Of a stretch of 27,230 nt of DNA, positions 10,145 to 21,213 are shown piece after piece. Position 1 is the first letter of the stretch. Each line of letters starts with the position of its first letter. The translations under genes were made by a program, and so were the position numbers. The notes under the pieces are model-generated. The model saw nothing but the letters and a program-made list of their open reading frames with translations, made no database searches and was not told where the DNA came from. Location: positions 2,298,453-2,325,682 of the forward strand of contig BFEA01000213.1 in assembly GCA_003427395.1 (NCBI GenBank), written 5' to 3'. The DNA comes from Chara braunii. Its lineage: Eukaryota > Streptophyta > Charophyceae > Charales > Characeae.

Positions 10145-11725
10145 TCACATCCTACTCTATGGGATAAATTTTATGCTTTGGTTGACTTCCGTGTCATGGG
10201 TCTTGGATGGACGTGTTCGAAAGTTGCAGGTTTTAGGTGACTCTATATTCAGAGGTCACAATCTCAGGAAGTGCCTAGACATAGTTCAAGGCACAAGATG
10301 AGGGATTGGTAATGAGACTTTAGAGGGTTGAGTGAGAACTCTTTAGGAGTGTTGGTCGTGTTCATTCATTAGTACTTTCTGATATTATTACGAGTTTTCA
10401 CTCTTCCCTCACTTACTTTGCATAAGCCTTGAGTCAGTCAGTCCTGCTTCGTTTGCATTGACTTTGCTGATGATTATGCTTCCTGATGATCGTGTCATAT
10501 TTATCAAAATTAGTAAATTAGCAGAATTAATACATGCATGGCACACCTAAGTTTCGTTATTACTATCTGCATGATCTTTGTTGTTCCGAATTGCAATAAA
10601 AGATTCATAAGACAGGGGATCGACGAAGGTCGCAATTGAAGGGTCTCGCTCGAATCCGGACGAACACAACAGGAAGGGATTTGCTTTATTTAATTTATTC
10701 AATTATTTATTTTAAACAAAATACAAAATCCTGCGTGATAAACTTTTGGCTTGTTGGTCGCCTAAAGAGACCCGACTATAAAAAGTGCGACAACAAGCAT
10801 GTCGCGGCCAGTAATATTTGAGAGTTTTATGAAGTCGCGTAGGACGTGATTGCATACAGTTCATCCTTGAATTCAAGGAAACTGAGGATGGTGGAACCAG
10901 ACCACTCCCCTTTTATTTCTCCTTTCTTTTTTTTCCCTTTTTTGTTTTTCATATGTTGTTATAATGACAACTCGTTTTCAAACCCCCAGTCATTGCATTT
11001 TATTCCAACTTTGTCCAAATAGGCAACAACCACGTTGCAAAGCCTGAGGGAAAAAAAAGGAAATAAGAAAACTTACCTCAACGACCATTTCGTTATTACG
11101 TCCACAAATTGTTGAAATACATTCTCCAGAATCGAATCTGAACGCCAATAGTCATGGGTCACAAACTCCACGACGTTGGTTTCAACCCACTACTTCATAG
11201 GGGGCGGCACAACCCCGAATCTTCCGTTGGAGCATGGAAAGATATATTGTCGTAATTTTTGTCTTTTGTGCATCTAGGGCGTTGTGGAACGTTGACCCCC
11301 TCCCTCGTGGTGCCCATCTTCTTGCCACGTAGGGGAGGGAAGGGGAAGCGAAGTTAAAAAAAANNNNNNNNNNNNNNNNNNNNNNNNNAAAAAAAAAAAA
11401 ACCCTGAAAACGAGTGTCTCATTGATTCCTCCTTAGGGACTGTAAGTCCCAATTACTTCCACACGCACCACTTAACGCTTTGCCTTTTTCTTTTCTCCTT
11501 TTTTTTAATTTTTATTTTTTTTCATTGGCATAAAACCGAGGACTCCCTCAGTGTTCTCGTGGCATACCTACGAATTGTCGAAATTCAAACCCGAGTTCCA
11601 TTCCCAGAGGAATCGAAGTCGAAAATAAAATTTTGGATCATTTATCAATTAATGTGTGTCACCCTTGCGCAGGGGTCATGCTCATCCACGTGGCCAATTT
11701 TAGCAATGCGATCTGGATGATCGAA
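10145..11725. other. No gene seen; includes assembly gap flank
   Basis: AT-rich with T-runs around 10915-10950 and 11490-11525 and A-runs around the gap. No coding frame on either strand can be supported. Confidence 0.4.
11364..11388. other. Assembly gap (25 N) inside a poly-A run
   Basis: Twenty-five Ns are flanked on both sides by A homopolymer (about 11356-11363 and 11389-11401). The gap was probably caused by the homopolymer, and its real length is unknown. Confidence 0.99.
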
Positions 11726-11901
11726 CAGTCGAAATCGACTGCTTTATATTGCTTTCAGACAGGCTGCTCCAAAAGGAGCTAGCCCATGTAGTGAGCTATC
11801 GGGCTCGATCCTAATATTTGTTGGGTGAAAGTCTGATATGCCAACCTACTGGCTAACTCTTATTTCAAATCAAACCAGAGTCGCTCTTCAATTTGAAGAG
11901 C
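11726..11901. repeat. Cluster of perfect short hairpins
   Basis: Four inverted repeats lie within 176 bp. CAGTCGA 11726-11732 pairs with TCGACTG 11735-11741. GCTCC 11766-11770 pairs with GGAGC 11775-11779. AGCCC 11781-11785 pairs with GGGCT 11801-11805. The 19-bp palindrome at 11883-11901 has two 9-bp arms around a single T. No gene is attached. This density of palindromes exceeds what I see in the neighbouring DNA. Confidence 0.55.
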
Positions 11902-14900
11902 CTTGTCCTCTACAGGTGCTCAACCCATGGCCTAGCAGGCTATGCCTCGTTTTGCCACTCAAATAGTTCATCGTCGTTCTCCGAATTAAATGCGAACCCA
12001 ACCTTATATGGAACATCACATAACCATTATCACTTCGATTCATGTTTGAGCTATAGGGAGGACAATGTTTATTAAGAATAGCTAAGAATCCCCACGTTTT
12101 TGCGCCGCGGGCACACGATGTAACCGCATTTTTTTGACCTCTTAAACCTTGAATCATGCAGTTGTTTAGATGATCATCGCAATTTTCAATTTAATAGGTT
12201 TTAGATTTAGTATTTCGATGGTCGTATGTCCCTATGGCCCTGCCAAACGTGATACGTGACTGGTCATACTGTTCGTCCTCACCGTTGCTTTCGCAAGCCG
12301 TAGGGGTCCGAGACTTAGGTAAAAATATTTTAGCCTCCCGGTCGTAGATCTAGTCCAAATAGACTTTCGCAGGTACTCCAACCTCATCAAGTCAAATCAT
12401 TCAAACGAAAATTCATCAACAGTAAGAATCGTCCGACATTTGAAAATGCAAGGCATATATCCTTATCAAGGTTTTTGCCCCGACAACGTGACAGAGGATT
12501 TGCCTGTCCAGGACAGACGTTATGTTTTATGTTTATTTTGATATCAACTCCTAATGGATTTAAAAACCACGGGCTTGCATGACAGAAGTTATGGTCGTGC
12601 GCTGATGCATCTTCACGATGAGGTTGATTGAAGAACCTTTCAGTCCCAAATGCGGATCAAAGCAACGTGCCGGAGCTATGTTATGCACTATTGCTACAAC
12701 GAATGCAAAATTGTTCATTAAGACTCGTGCAAAAGCATAGTGTTGACTTTGAAACAATCTCACACCTCAGGACGTGCATCACATATGTGATGGGATAGTT
12801 TTACACTTCCGTGCATTGTGATATTTCCTCTTTCCTTCTTATTTGTGATTTTTTTACCTTCATGCGTGATTTGTTGATTTTATGCAATTGTATTTATCTA
12901 GGCCCTGAATCCAGAATGTTTGTACTCCTCCCCTGATTATAAGTTTACTTTTGACTCATATTGACATGCATTGTGTAACATTTTATTTTTTTTTGTCGTG
13001 TCTCTTTTATAACTTTTAAGTGCATGAATGATAATCGCATGTCCCCGCCTATGCATCTCGAGGGCAGTGATATGTTTATGTGCGTAAACCACAAGTGCAC
13101 TTGGGCACGATAGTACGTGTGAAGACACTCTTTTCCATACTTATTAGCTTTCGTATCCTCGAATTTTGCTTGAGTGACGCATATGATAAAGTTGTTAATT
13201 GGCTCCCTGCATATTTTTTCGAGTACGTACGAATTTGAGTATAGATGTGCCTGCGAATGTAGAAGCACTTTCAGTGTGCTCGTGTATCAGAGTTTTCTTA
13301 TCCAAATGGTACGCACGTCTTTCTTCGTCTTATAAAATTAAAATATGCACAATAACGTATGTGTTCCGGCCGAATACACTCAATGAAAAATAATCAAAAA
13401 CTTATATGGGATCATGCTCTTTGTATAAGATGAATATGTGTGTGCTCAAACCCCCTCCAATTGTGCGTTCGAGTTGCTCAATGTATCCCAATATCTCTTA
13501 CGTCTATAAGCTTATCCCATACGTTTTAAAGCGATCTAGTACTTAGAGATAGACTATAGTAAGTTCCAACACGTGCATTTTAATGTCAGTGCAAATAAGT
13601 TTACTCCATATGTTATAGGCACATTTGTACTTTATTATGTACGGAACGGTTAATTAGTTACCGTTGTGCATAATACCTCAATTTCTTGTGCATGAAAAAT
13701 GGTTGTTTCACTCATCCACATGTGTACACTGTAGGAGTATGTGGTAGTGTATGCACACTTGTCGTATGCACATTGTTTGTGTGAATTTTTTTCTCTCCTA
13801 ATTTGCGCTCTTATCTCTTTTTTTGTGCGCCCTTACAGTGCAAGAGATCTTCCGAGATCATGTTATGATTCGTGTATTGTTAGGAGCATGTACAAATGTG
13901 AGTACACACCTCACACGCTCATGTGTGTCAGAGCTCAGAATGATCTCCTCCTTACATGAGTGATTTCTCCAAGTTTATTCGATTTTTGTGCAATGTTTTT
14001 GCACAAAGGTTAATTAGTATTCAGTCTTGGTTCGTACACATACATACTGGTAGAGGTTTGCATGGTAAGTGAGCACGCGTCCCATCTGCTCGTGCGTACG
14101 AGATCCTTAATGAATTATTCCTTTGACGTGGGAGGATTTATACCTCTCACTTTAAACTTTAACCCTTCCTGAAGAGGCAATCGACGATCCTTTTTGTTTT
14201 TTTTCGACCTTCCACAATTCTAATATTTTGTAGCTACATGTGCTAAACCCATAACTAGTGACTATTGGCCGAAAAAAATAGGTTTAACAACTGAAACCCA
14301 CTTTTATCGTCGCCTCCTTGGCTACACCAAAGACTACCAAGGTTCATCCACGCTCGACTTGAATCGCGTGATCTATCTTGGACCAAATGGCAGTCAAAGA
14401 GGTACCTTTTATTTCACACCGTGTTGGCCAACCGAACCTGCCAATTGACAACTTGGACCCTCTTCAAACCAATTTTAGGTATCATTTGAGGTCCATGACC
14501 CTAGTAAACCAAATGTTTGCAAAAAAATAATCTTCCCGTTATCCAATCCTGGTTTTTATTACGATTTTTCTTCAGGTTGTTCCGCTTGTCAGCGCAAAGA
14601 GTGACCGGTCGTTATTTTTTTATTATGAACTCAAATGGCTAGCATATATTGGTCCTTTATATCATTTATTTTACTCTAGAAGTTGATACAATCAATAACA
14701 GTTGACCCTCCATATTAAAAAAAACAGAACGATACAAAGGAATTTACATCGCTCATATATTTTTTGACACTACGGTTTGGGATATTTAGTCGAACGGTTT
14801 GCAGCATGCAAACTCAACCATCGATCGAGCCTCTTAAATCTCGAGCAAGATTGTGATTCGAATATTTTCAAGTCATCATTCACTCTTTATACCTAATTAT

Positions 14901-16247
14901 CGGAGGAGAGAGTGCGATGATAGGCTTGAGTCACCTGACACCGCTACAACAGGCATAACTAACTAGTGGTGGAAGAAATTTGTTTATGTGAAAAATATCA
15001 AACACCTACTTACTACAAAAACATTGTTGAAGTCAATATAATCGATGGGGAAACAAATGTGAGGGGAGAGAGGATGTGCACATATGTATACATTTAAATA
15101 GGTAAAGCGCATCCTCATGAAGAGGTTTAATATAATATCACCGTAACATCCGTTACATAAAAAAAAAAAATGTCGTAGGAAATAAAAAAACATTGATAAG
15201 TGTAAAAAACAAACATACATTAATGTTTCACCCTCATCTTTTTTTGTGTAGGTAGCTACATGACGAACTGCTATAAACAAACATTCTTTGTATATCTCAC
15301 CTTGTGATTTTCTTTTTTTAATCACAGTTAAAAGGATTATTATACCTTTCTATATAATATCAAAATTTAACATGATTTTATTTTTCTTTTAGCACGATTG
15401 TACAATGCTTACAAAGTTTATGTTAGTTGAAATAATATTGAAATGGGTCAAAACCTATAATTAAATATTTATAAATATTTTTCAATGATTTTATTACCAC
15501 TTTAAGTTGCTTGTACCCACATTAAATTATATTTTTTATTTATTAGCGATTATGCTTAATTAAACTTGTTCATCCGAGTCTCGCCGACCATTTTTTTTTT
15601 AATGACGGACAATGGACCAGTGGGGTTGAACAACATGTGTCGTGATAATCGTGCAGAGATGCTGTGACACTGTGCGGAACGCAAATCATGTATTGGATGT
15701 GAGCGAAATAGTTGATTTCAGAAGAAAAAAAAATACAAGAAAAGTCGTGCTATTGAGGATATGGGAGCGACGGGGTACTATTGTGTTGTGCTCAAAATAC
15801 GGAGGCTTTAAGGCCTGCTATGGTTGGGCTAGAATTAACAATTTTTCTCTCAAGGTATAGTTTTTTCATACTTCTCCAAAGGTGATGCAGAATAATAAAA
15901 TTCTATCATGGTTAAACCGTATAAATTATGTGGTTCATCCAATTATCAACGTGGTTGTCGGAGCTCTGTCGGAACTCATGAGGATTTTTTTATCCAGCGT
16001 ACTTGTGGTAGGTAGAGCAACTCCTTGTTGTACTCGTATTCCCTTAATTGTATAAACCTTCGATCTGGTTGTCAGTATTTGTTTTTATATCAATTATGTA
16101 TTTTTGCATATTATTCAAGATTTACGTTATTTCTGAAAAATAACTATGTTTGTAAAAGAATATATTTGTTAGGAAAGAGAAATGTTTTAATGAATGTTTT
16201 GATTGTTGCATTATGGATAAGTCCGAACTTGTCCCGTACATAAATTA
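11902..16247. other. No gene seen over 4.3 kb; weak degenerate repeats at 13000-14110
   Basis: Only short frames occur, most of them without ATG. Between about 13000 and 14110 the DNA is rich in 'tgtgc', 'gcatg' and 'acgta' steps. Phrases such as 'gctcgtgtatcagag' (about 13280), 'gctcatgtgtgtcagag' (about 13918) and 'gctcgtgcgtacgagat' (about 14082), and 'gttaattagt' at about 13650 and 14010, recur, suggesting a very degenerate repeat; the 13918 and 14082 phrases are about 164 bp apart. About 15330-15560 is extremely AT-rich. A 6-bp stem with a 5-nt loop lies at 14797-14813. Confidence 0.35.
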
Positions 16248-17100
16248 CCCAATCGCATATTCATTTAATTGTTTTTCAAAAAATTATACTTATTTTTCGC
16301 ATAGATGGGTATGATTATTTGTTTATATGAGTTGACTTATTTTACAAAGATGGTTTGATCACTTATTTACCCCATTTTTCTGAAAAATTGAGCTAGTCCT
16401 CTGCATGAATGGTCCGATGAAGTGTTTATTTGTCTGTTTTATGAAGTACTTCATTCATTCTCTCCTTGGATAGTTCAACTACTTGTTTATTTGACTTAAT
16501 ATTTTGAAGGGGCTAGCCTTATCTTCTGCATAAATGACCCAACCGCTATCCTATCTATTTGTCTCAAACGTTGGGTCCGTCCCCTGTGTTGATGGTTTAA
16601 TTGTGTGAATATTTAGCTTCATATATGAAAATCATGACTCGTTTTCTAAGTGGATGAACCACTTGCTCAGTTATTGATTTATTTTTGGTTAATTTTGTCT
16701 CCTTCGTAGATAGTCCGACTGCATGTTTAATTTTCTTGTGTATCGAAAGGTCGAACTTATTTCATGCGAACATGTGTAGATGATCCAACTGCGCGTTTAT
16801 TCATTTTATGACAAAGTCGACCTCATATGACGATAGTCAAACTAAATGTTTATTCTAATTTATTTTCTTACATTTTGAACTCATGTCCTACACAAATGGT
16901 CCGACCACTTGTTTATTCAACTTGCATTTTGAGGGGTATAAATTGTGATTACTGTAGATGGTTTGACTTTTCGTTTATTTATGTTTTTAAAAAGAGTATG
17001 TTTGTTCTCTACATGGATGGTTCGATTGTATATTTATCTGGTTGTTTTTAACGGATCAGGCATGTGTCATGCATATATGGTCAAACTACATGTTTATTAA
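16248..17100 (+). repeat. ~60-bp degenerate minisatellite, about 15 units
   Basis: A phrase of the form 'atgg-TCCRACYACTTGTTTATT' recurs with near-constant spacing. Anchors lie at about 16413, 16473, 16713, 16784, 16837, 16900, 16962, 17021 and 17081, with weaker ones between. Late spacings are 63, 62, 59 and 60 bp. Between anchors each unit carries a T-rich middle and a 'ctctgcatagatgg'-like end. Units have diverged strongly, so the array is old. No frame is preserved across units, so it is not a protein repeat. Confidence 0.75.
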
Positions 17101-17340
17101 TAAGGCAATGAAAAAAAAAATTCAGAATGACTCAGATTACGTAAAGAACTAAGTTAAGGGATATATATAATGTACATATTTTTATATGTATGTTATATTT
17201 GTTGTTTTTTATTAATTTTGGGGATTTGTTTTCGCAACGATGTTTATCAAATGCATGAACCATACATAAGATGTAACTAGGTAGGATGGAAACACAAAAT
17301 TGACTTAGAGGTCTACCTTTTTGTTTTTGTTTTTTGAATA
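17101..17340. other. No gene seen between two repeat arrays
   Basis: AT-rich spacer containing short TA/TATA runs near 17160-17200. No frame of note. Confidence 0.35.
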
Positions 17341-17490
17341 TAAATTACATGAATTAACTTTCGTAAGGGAAAGTATTGCCAAAATTTTCATGAAATTAGC
17401 GATTATACATTTTTCTTAGTCAACATTCATAGTTTCGATTTGATAGCAATTTTGAAAGACTACTTTTTGAAGAAGGTAATATCAAAATTT
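17341..17490 (+). repeat. Second locus of the hairpin repeat family (two units)
   Basis: Two consecutive units resemble those at 528-1200. In the first, the inner stem ACTTTC 17357-17362 pairs with GAAAGT 17369-17374, and the right outer arm CCAAAATTT is at 17379-17387. In the second, the outer stem AATTTTGA 17448-17455 pairs perfectly with TCAAAATT 17482-17489, and the inner stem TACTTT 17461-17466 pairs with AAGGTA 17473-17478. The flanking phrases (cgtaagggaaagtattgcc versus ctacgggaagcgctggcg) also match the first array. Confidence 0.65.
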
Positions 17491-18591
17491 TATAATTTTA
17501 TGGTAAATTCGAAGTTTTGCATGTCGAATCTCAAATAAAACATTGTTTAGTAATGAGGATCTTTGGAACATGTGAATTTGTGTATGAAATGTATATTGTC
17601 TATATTGAGAGATTGGTCGAGACACACACAAGTCAATTATAAACTACAATATGTTACCTTATGATAACAAATTGACTTATCGACGTAATTCTTACATACT
17701 TTTAAAACTCATACTCTATATCAGACCCTATCTAAAAAAAATAAAAATCTCAAAGATTTGTGTTAGTTAAAAATATTAATTATGTGACTGAGTTCGGATT
17801 GCGATTGATTTATAAAGGTTTGAGAGTATGAGAGAGAGTCCAAGATGTGAAAGTGAACAGAGAGTTGATTCTGTCAGAGTTGTATAATGCATTTTTTATA
17901 TAATTACAGGTTAGTGAAATACCATCTATATTCAACTCAGTGGAAGACTTGTGTCAATAACCTAGACTCATTCGTGCTTTAATCTAAATATCTTGGCAAT
18001 GTGTAACTTTTATATACTTGATGACGGTTTTCGGTTCACACAGGTTAGAGACATATGTATTTTTCAGTTATATTGCTTGTGTAAAACGAAGGTGACATTT
18101 TTTTGCCTAAAAACTCAACGTCTGAGTAGGAGGTCGACTTTCCTCAAGCAAAAAACAACCACTTTACCTTTCTCTGTTAGGATTATTAGTTGAGCGTTTT
18201 AGTCAACGAACAGAATTTTGCGATGCTTATCAAACCCATAAATTCGCTTTCAGGGTCAGGACATCCGGTCACTGTCAACCACTGCAAATTGTCTAAAACT
18301 AACTTGAAATCGATATAAATGTTAAGCGATTGTTTGTTCACCCATCCTATATCACGGGAGAACCCCCTCCAATATACTTCTTAACCGATATTTTATTTCC
18401 TACGAGATTCTGAAACCTACGTCGCACAATCATAGGTATCACATAATGCTTCGCCATAATAGTAGACCATAGAGCTTTGAATTTTGAAAGTTATGACATC
18501 GGTTGCTGATCACTTTCCATATACACGGGTCCCCGCGACTTACTATCTTCACACTAACTAAGCTTTGAGACAAATGAGATGACACTTAGTA
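17491..18591. other. No gene seen; possible frame relic on the minus strand
   Basis: Mostly AT-rich. On the minus strand around 18350-18460 a short open stretch gives a basic peptide (about 38 residues, including VRRRFQNLVGNK and KKYIGGG) before stops. It reads more like protein than its surroundings, but I cannot name it and the frame is broken on both sides, so it may be a transposon relic. Confidence 0.3.
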
Positions 18592-19165
18592 CAAAGAGTC
18601 AGAATGTTGCAAGTGTGAAAGTCCATAAGATTGGGTCGACCTGATTCGCAAGCGGATCTTGGAGATTAGCGCCTCGAGGTCGACGCATTTACGGGTTAGT
18701 CTAAGATGTTATACTACGGGTACACCTATACTACAACCAACGAGGAACACCCTCAGTTGGCTCATCTCTGGCATGGTAAGTAAAAATGGTTACACACAAA
18801 GAATCAGAATGTTGCAAGTGTAAAAGTCCATAAGATTGGGTCCACCTGATTCGCAAGTGAATCTTGGAGATTAGCTCCTCGAGGTCGACGCATTTACGGG
18901 TTAGTCGAAGATGTTATACTACGCGTACACCTATGCTACAACCAACGAGGAACGCCCTCAGCCGACTCATCTCTGGCATGGTAAGTAAAAACGGTTACAC
19001 GTTGGTTATTACTTCATATTTGGGGAACCTAAGAGGTATAGCTCGCACACTCGACTGGAGCGGTGTATTCACAAGTAATGTTACTAACCTTTCGTGATAC
19101 GGCGGGGAGGGTCCCCTCCTGCATGCATGCACTTGTGGGGACCGATGCAGTCAACACCACCACTA
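18592..19165 (+). mobile_element. Dispersed element, copy C, with internal 205-bp tandem duplication
   Basis: Bases 18592-18796 and 18797-19000 are two copies, about nine bases in ten identical, aligned without large gaps from 'caaagartcagaatgttgc' to 'ggtaagtaaaaaygg'. The second copy and the DNA after it to about 19160 align with copy A (2610-2955). Copy C lacks about 75 bp that copy A has, between 'ctcatctctggcat' and 'ggtaagt'. An ATG frame at 18864-19097 follows the element and is not a credible gene. Confidence 0.7.
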
Positions 19166-19788
19166 CCTTTCACATGCAAACTCGCACCGTAAATATAACC
19201 TATATCACATTCTTCGGAGGCCAAACACCACTGGACCAAAATGGCTGGCGGGGCCAGCCAGAAAAAAAAAGCCAGGCTGCCACTTTGACAAAGCTTGACG
19301 CGCAGTTTTCGGCTTGGCAATAAGAGGCTCGAAGGTGGTGGTGGAAAAATCCCAAGAAAACAAGCAGTAGCCTGATGGGCATTGAGGCTAAGGGGCTCAT
19401 ACTTTCCAAGCATGGACATGCACCACTGGGGCTTGACCCTTAGTCCAGCGGGCGCCCAGGCCTCCGCATAGCAATTTCTAAGGTTATATAAGTCAAGATC
19501 AGGCCCCTCGGATAAAACGACCACCCTTAACCCCTATTCTCATGCTCATTTGTTGTGCTCTTCTTTTGCAGCAGAAATCTGTTTTTCGAAAAAAAGAATT
19601 CGGAATCTCAAAAGAAGAAGCGCTGCTGGCCACAAGTGCAATTTCAGAAAAAAACAGAAAAAGGTGCAGAAAAGAAAAAAGAAAAAAAACCAAAAAGGAA
19701 CTTCTGCGCGTGGCCATAGTTCTTTTTCTCTTTTTTATATTTTCTAACAGTCAGTTCCTATGCCGCGATAGGGATACTACGGGTAGCA
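19166..19788. other. No convincing gene; TATA-like motif and Lys-rich frame
   Basis: A TATA-like motif (TTATATAAG) lies at 19484-19492, and an ATG frame of 98 codons runs 19542-19838 (+). The predicted peptide is dominated by Lys, Arg and Ser encoded by A-rich low-complexity DNA and runs into the MITE-like element, so I do not call it a gene. A splice-acceptor-like 'ttcttttgcag' ends at about 19571. Confidence 0.3.
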
Positions 19789-19912
19789 AGGGCATACTCA
19801 CACTAGCACTTTCCAAAATGCATCGGACCGTCATTTAGCCACACCTGTATGCATCTGGCCTCAATTCCGTCCCCCCAAAATAAGTTAAAAAGTCCTCGTG
19901 TAAGTATGCCCT
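19789..19912. mobile_element. MITE-like element, 124 bp with 15-bp terminal inverted repeats
   Basis: AGGGCATACTCACAC (19789-19803) is the reverse complement of GTGTAAGTATGCCCT (19898-19912) apart from one base. The element is non-coding and 124 bp long. If the terminus starts at GGGC, the flanks are CAA on the left and TAA on the right, loosely resembling the 3-bp TWA duplications of PIF/Harbinger elements. The size and ends suit a miniature inverted-repeat element; the superfamily is inference. It lies about 1.2 kb upstream of DET1. Confidence 0.6.
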
Positions 19913-20074
19913 AAGAACCAGAAAATATGGAACTCCGGCCCCCCGCTTGCTTCAATGGCCATCCAACGGTTCCGAAGCGTGCCCATTTCGCTGCCACTCA
20001 CAGCTCACACGCGTTGTAGTTCGGCGGCTCGGCTGCCCTCCACGCTCATGGGGCCTGCCCGCCCATGTGCCGGC

Positions 20075-20107
20075 GACGTGGGAAGAGCTGGAGCCCACAT
20101 GACGTGC
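20075..20107. promoter_or_regulatory. Paired ACGT-core motifs upstream of DET1
   Basis: GACGTGG (20075-20081) and TGACGTGC (20100-20107) lie 25 bp apart about 1 kb upstream of the DET1 start. ACGT cores are the binding sites of plant bZIP factors, including HY5-type light regulators. Two in close spacing are suggestive only; such short motifs also occur by chance in GC-rich DNA. Confidence 0.25.
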
Positions 20108-20372
20108 CGGAAATCATGGTAACGGTTTGGTACATTTCTGCTCCAGGCGTCGCTCCAACTCCCTTCACCTGTTAGTTTTTAATTTTTTTACCAATTAGAA
20201 AAAACATTCACTTTATTTCACTTTACTTCTTGTCCTCTTCCCGCCAACGAGTTATCGAGCTTTATTCAGTCGGCGACTGGCCGCTGGCCGGTCGATGTGC
20301 GCGGGTCAGCTATCGGGCGTCGCCGTCCAGAACAGAATAGGAGGCTCGGTCGTTGTGCTGCCTACGGGTAGT

Positions 20373-20425
20373 GGCCGGTCGTCGGCGTGTTGTGACTATT
20401 GGCCGGTCGTCGGCGTGTTGTGACT
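20373..20425 (+). repeat. 28-bp tandem duplication
   Basis: 'ggccggtcgtcggcgtgttg' begins at 20373 and again at 20401, giving a 28-bp period and nearly two full copies. A shorter GGCCGGTCG also occurs at 20286-20294. It lies in the upstream region of DET1. Confidence 0.9.
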
Positions 20426-20812
20426 GGATGGACTGGACACCAATCTATCTATTCCATTTTTCTATTTTCAACTGTGATTACCACGCTCCGTAACGGAAGA
20501 AAACGAGAAGCTCAGAGATGGAAGGGCGTTTTGCTTGCCGATCTGGCGATGTGAAGTAGTGTGTCGGTCTTCCCTGTCAGTGGCAATCCATGACACGACA
20601 GCTGTGTTATGGAACGAACAGTCCTTCCTTTGTGTGAAGAAAGAAAGGGAAGGAGAAAGGGAGATCATTGAATATATTTCCGAAAACGAGTGGCTTGCAG
20701 TACAGAGGCCCGAGGAAGGAAAGTGGACTTGAGCGGATTACTGAAATCCGATGAAAGAATGTTGGTGATGCAAGTATCAGCAGATTAGAGCGGACGTGAA
20801 ATTTCTTAATTA

Positions 20813-20941
20813 ATGGGATACGACATAGACAAGGACAAGGAGGTTGTGAACAAGAAGAGGAAGAAGAAGAGGAAGAGGAGAGGACGAGGAGAGGAAGAGG
20901 AGAGGGTCGGGGGATGTCGGACTGCCCATGAAGGGAAATGA
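20813..20941 (+). CDS. Upstream ORF 1 of DET1 (42 residues, basic)
   Basis: ATG at 20813 and TGA at 20939-20941, about 155 bp before the DET1 start. Most of the peptide is encoded by the GA-rich tract at about 20852-20907 and is Lys/Arg/Glu-rich (KKRKKKRKRRGRG). It matters only if transcription starts upstream of 20813, which the sequence does not show. The product is probably not functional as a protein; the alternative is plain leader or promoter DNA. Confidence 0.25.
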   Translation: MGYDIDKDKEVVNKKRKKKRKRRGRGEEEERVGGCRTAHEGK

Positions 20942-21027
20942 GGTCATAGTCAGCCTGTAGGAGACGATAGCCTGCATTGCGAAGCGACAAAAGGGAGGCG
21001 GGGAGGTGGAAAGACCACTGTAGTATT

Positions 21028-21213
21028 ATGGCAAGAAGAGGAGGTGCAGGAGTCGGTGGGCGTAAACAAGCTCGCAGGGCCTACGTGAGGTTGATTGATG
21101 AGTGCGCGCGAACGTCATCGACAGAACGAGAACCTATTCCATCGCCTACGCCTCCGGGAGGTGGAGCGCGCCAAGCCGGGCGCGGCTTACAACCGCTGCC
21201 GCCTGCTCTATGA
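21028..21213 (+). CDS. Upstream ORF 2, overlapping the DET1 start out of frame (61 residues)
   Basis: ATG at 21028 has A at -3 and G at +4, a good eukaryotic initiation context. The DET1 ATG at 21098 has T at -3 and A at +4, a weak one. The upstream frame is shifted relative to DET1 and stops at 21211-21213, 115 bp inside the DET1 coding region. If the mRNA includes 21028, most scanning ribosomes should use this ATG and miss DET1, unless leaky scanning or a start site between the two ATGs avoids it. The peptide has no known domain. Confidence 0.35.
   Translation: MARRGGAGVGGRKQARRAYVRLIDECARTSSTEREPIPSPTPPGGGARQAGRGLQPLPPAL

Noticed and set aside
14787-14862. tRNA-like pattern (A-box-like 'tagtcgaacgg', B-box-like 'gattcgaat', 6-bp stem at 14797-14813)
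   Set aside because: The spacing is about 70 nt, arms do not pair as in a tRNA and no acceptor stem is found.
19542-19838. 98-codon Lys/Arg-rich frame downstream of a TATA-like motif
   Set aside because: A-rich low complexity; it runs into the MITE-like element and has no recognisable domain.
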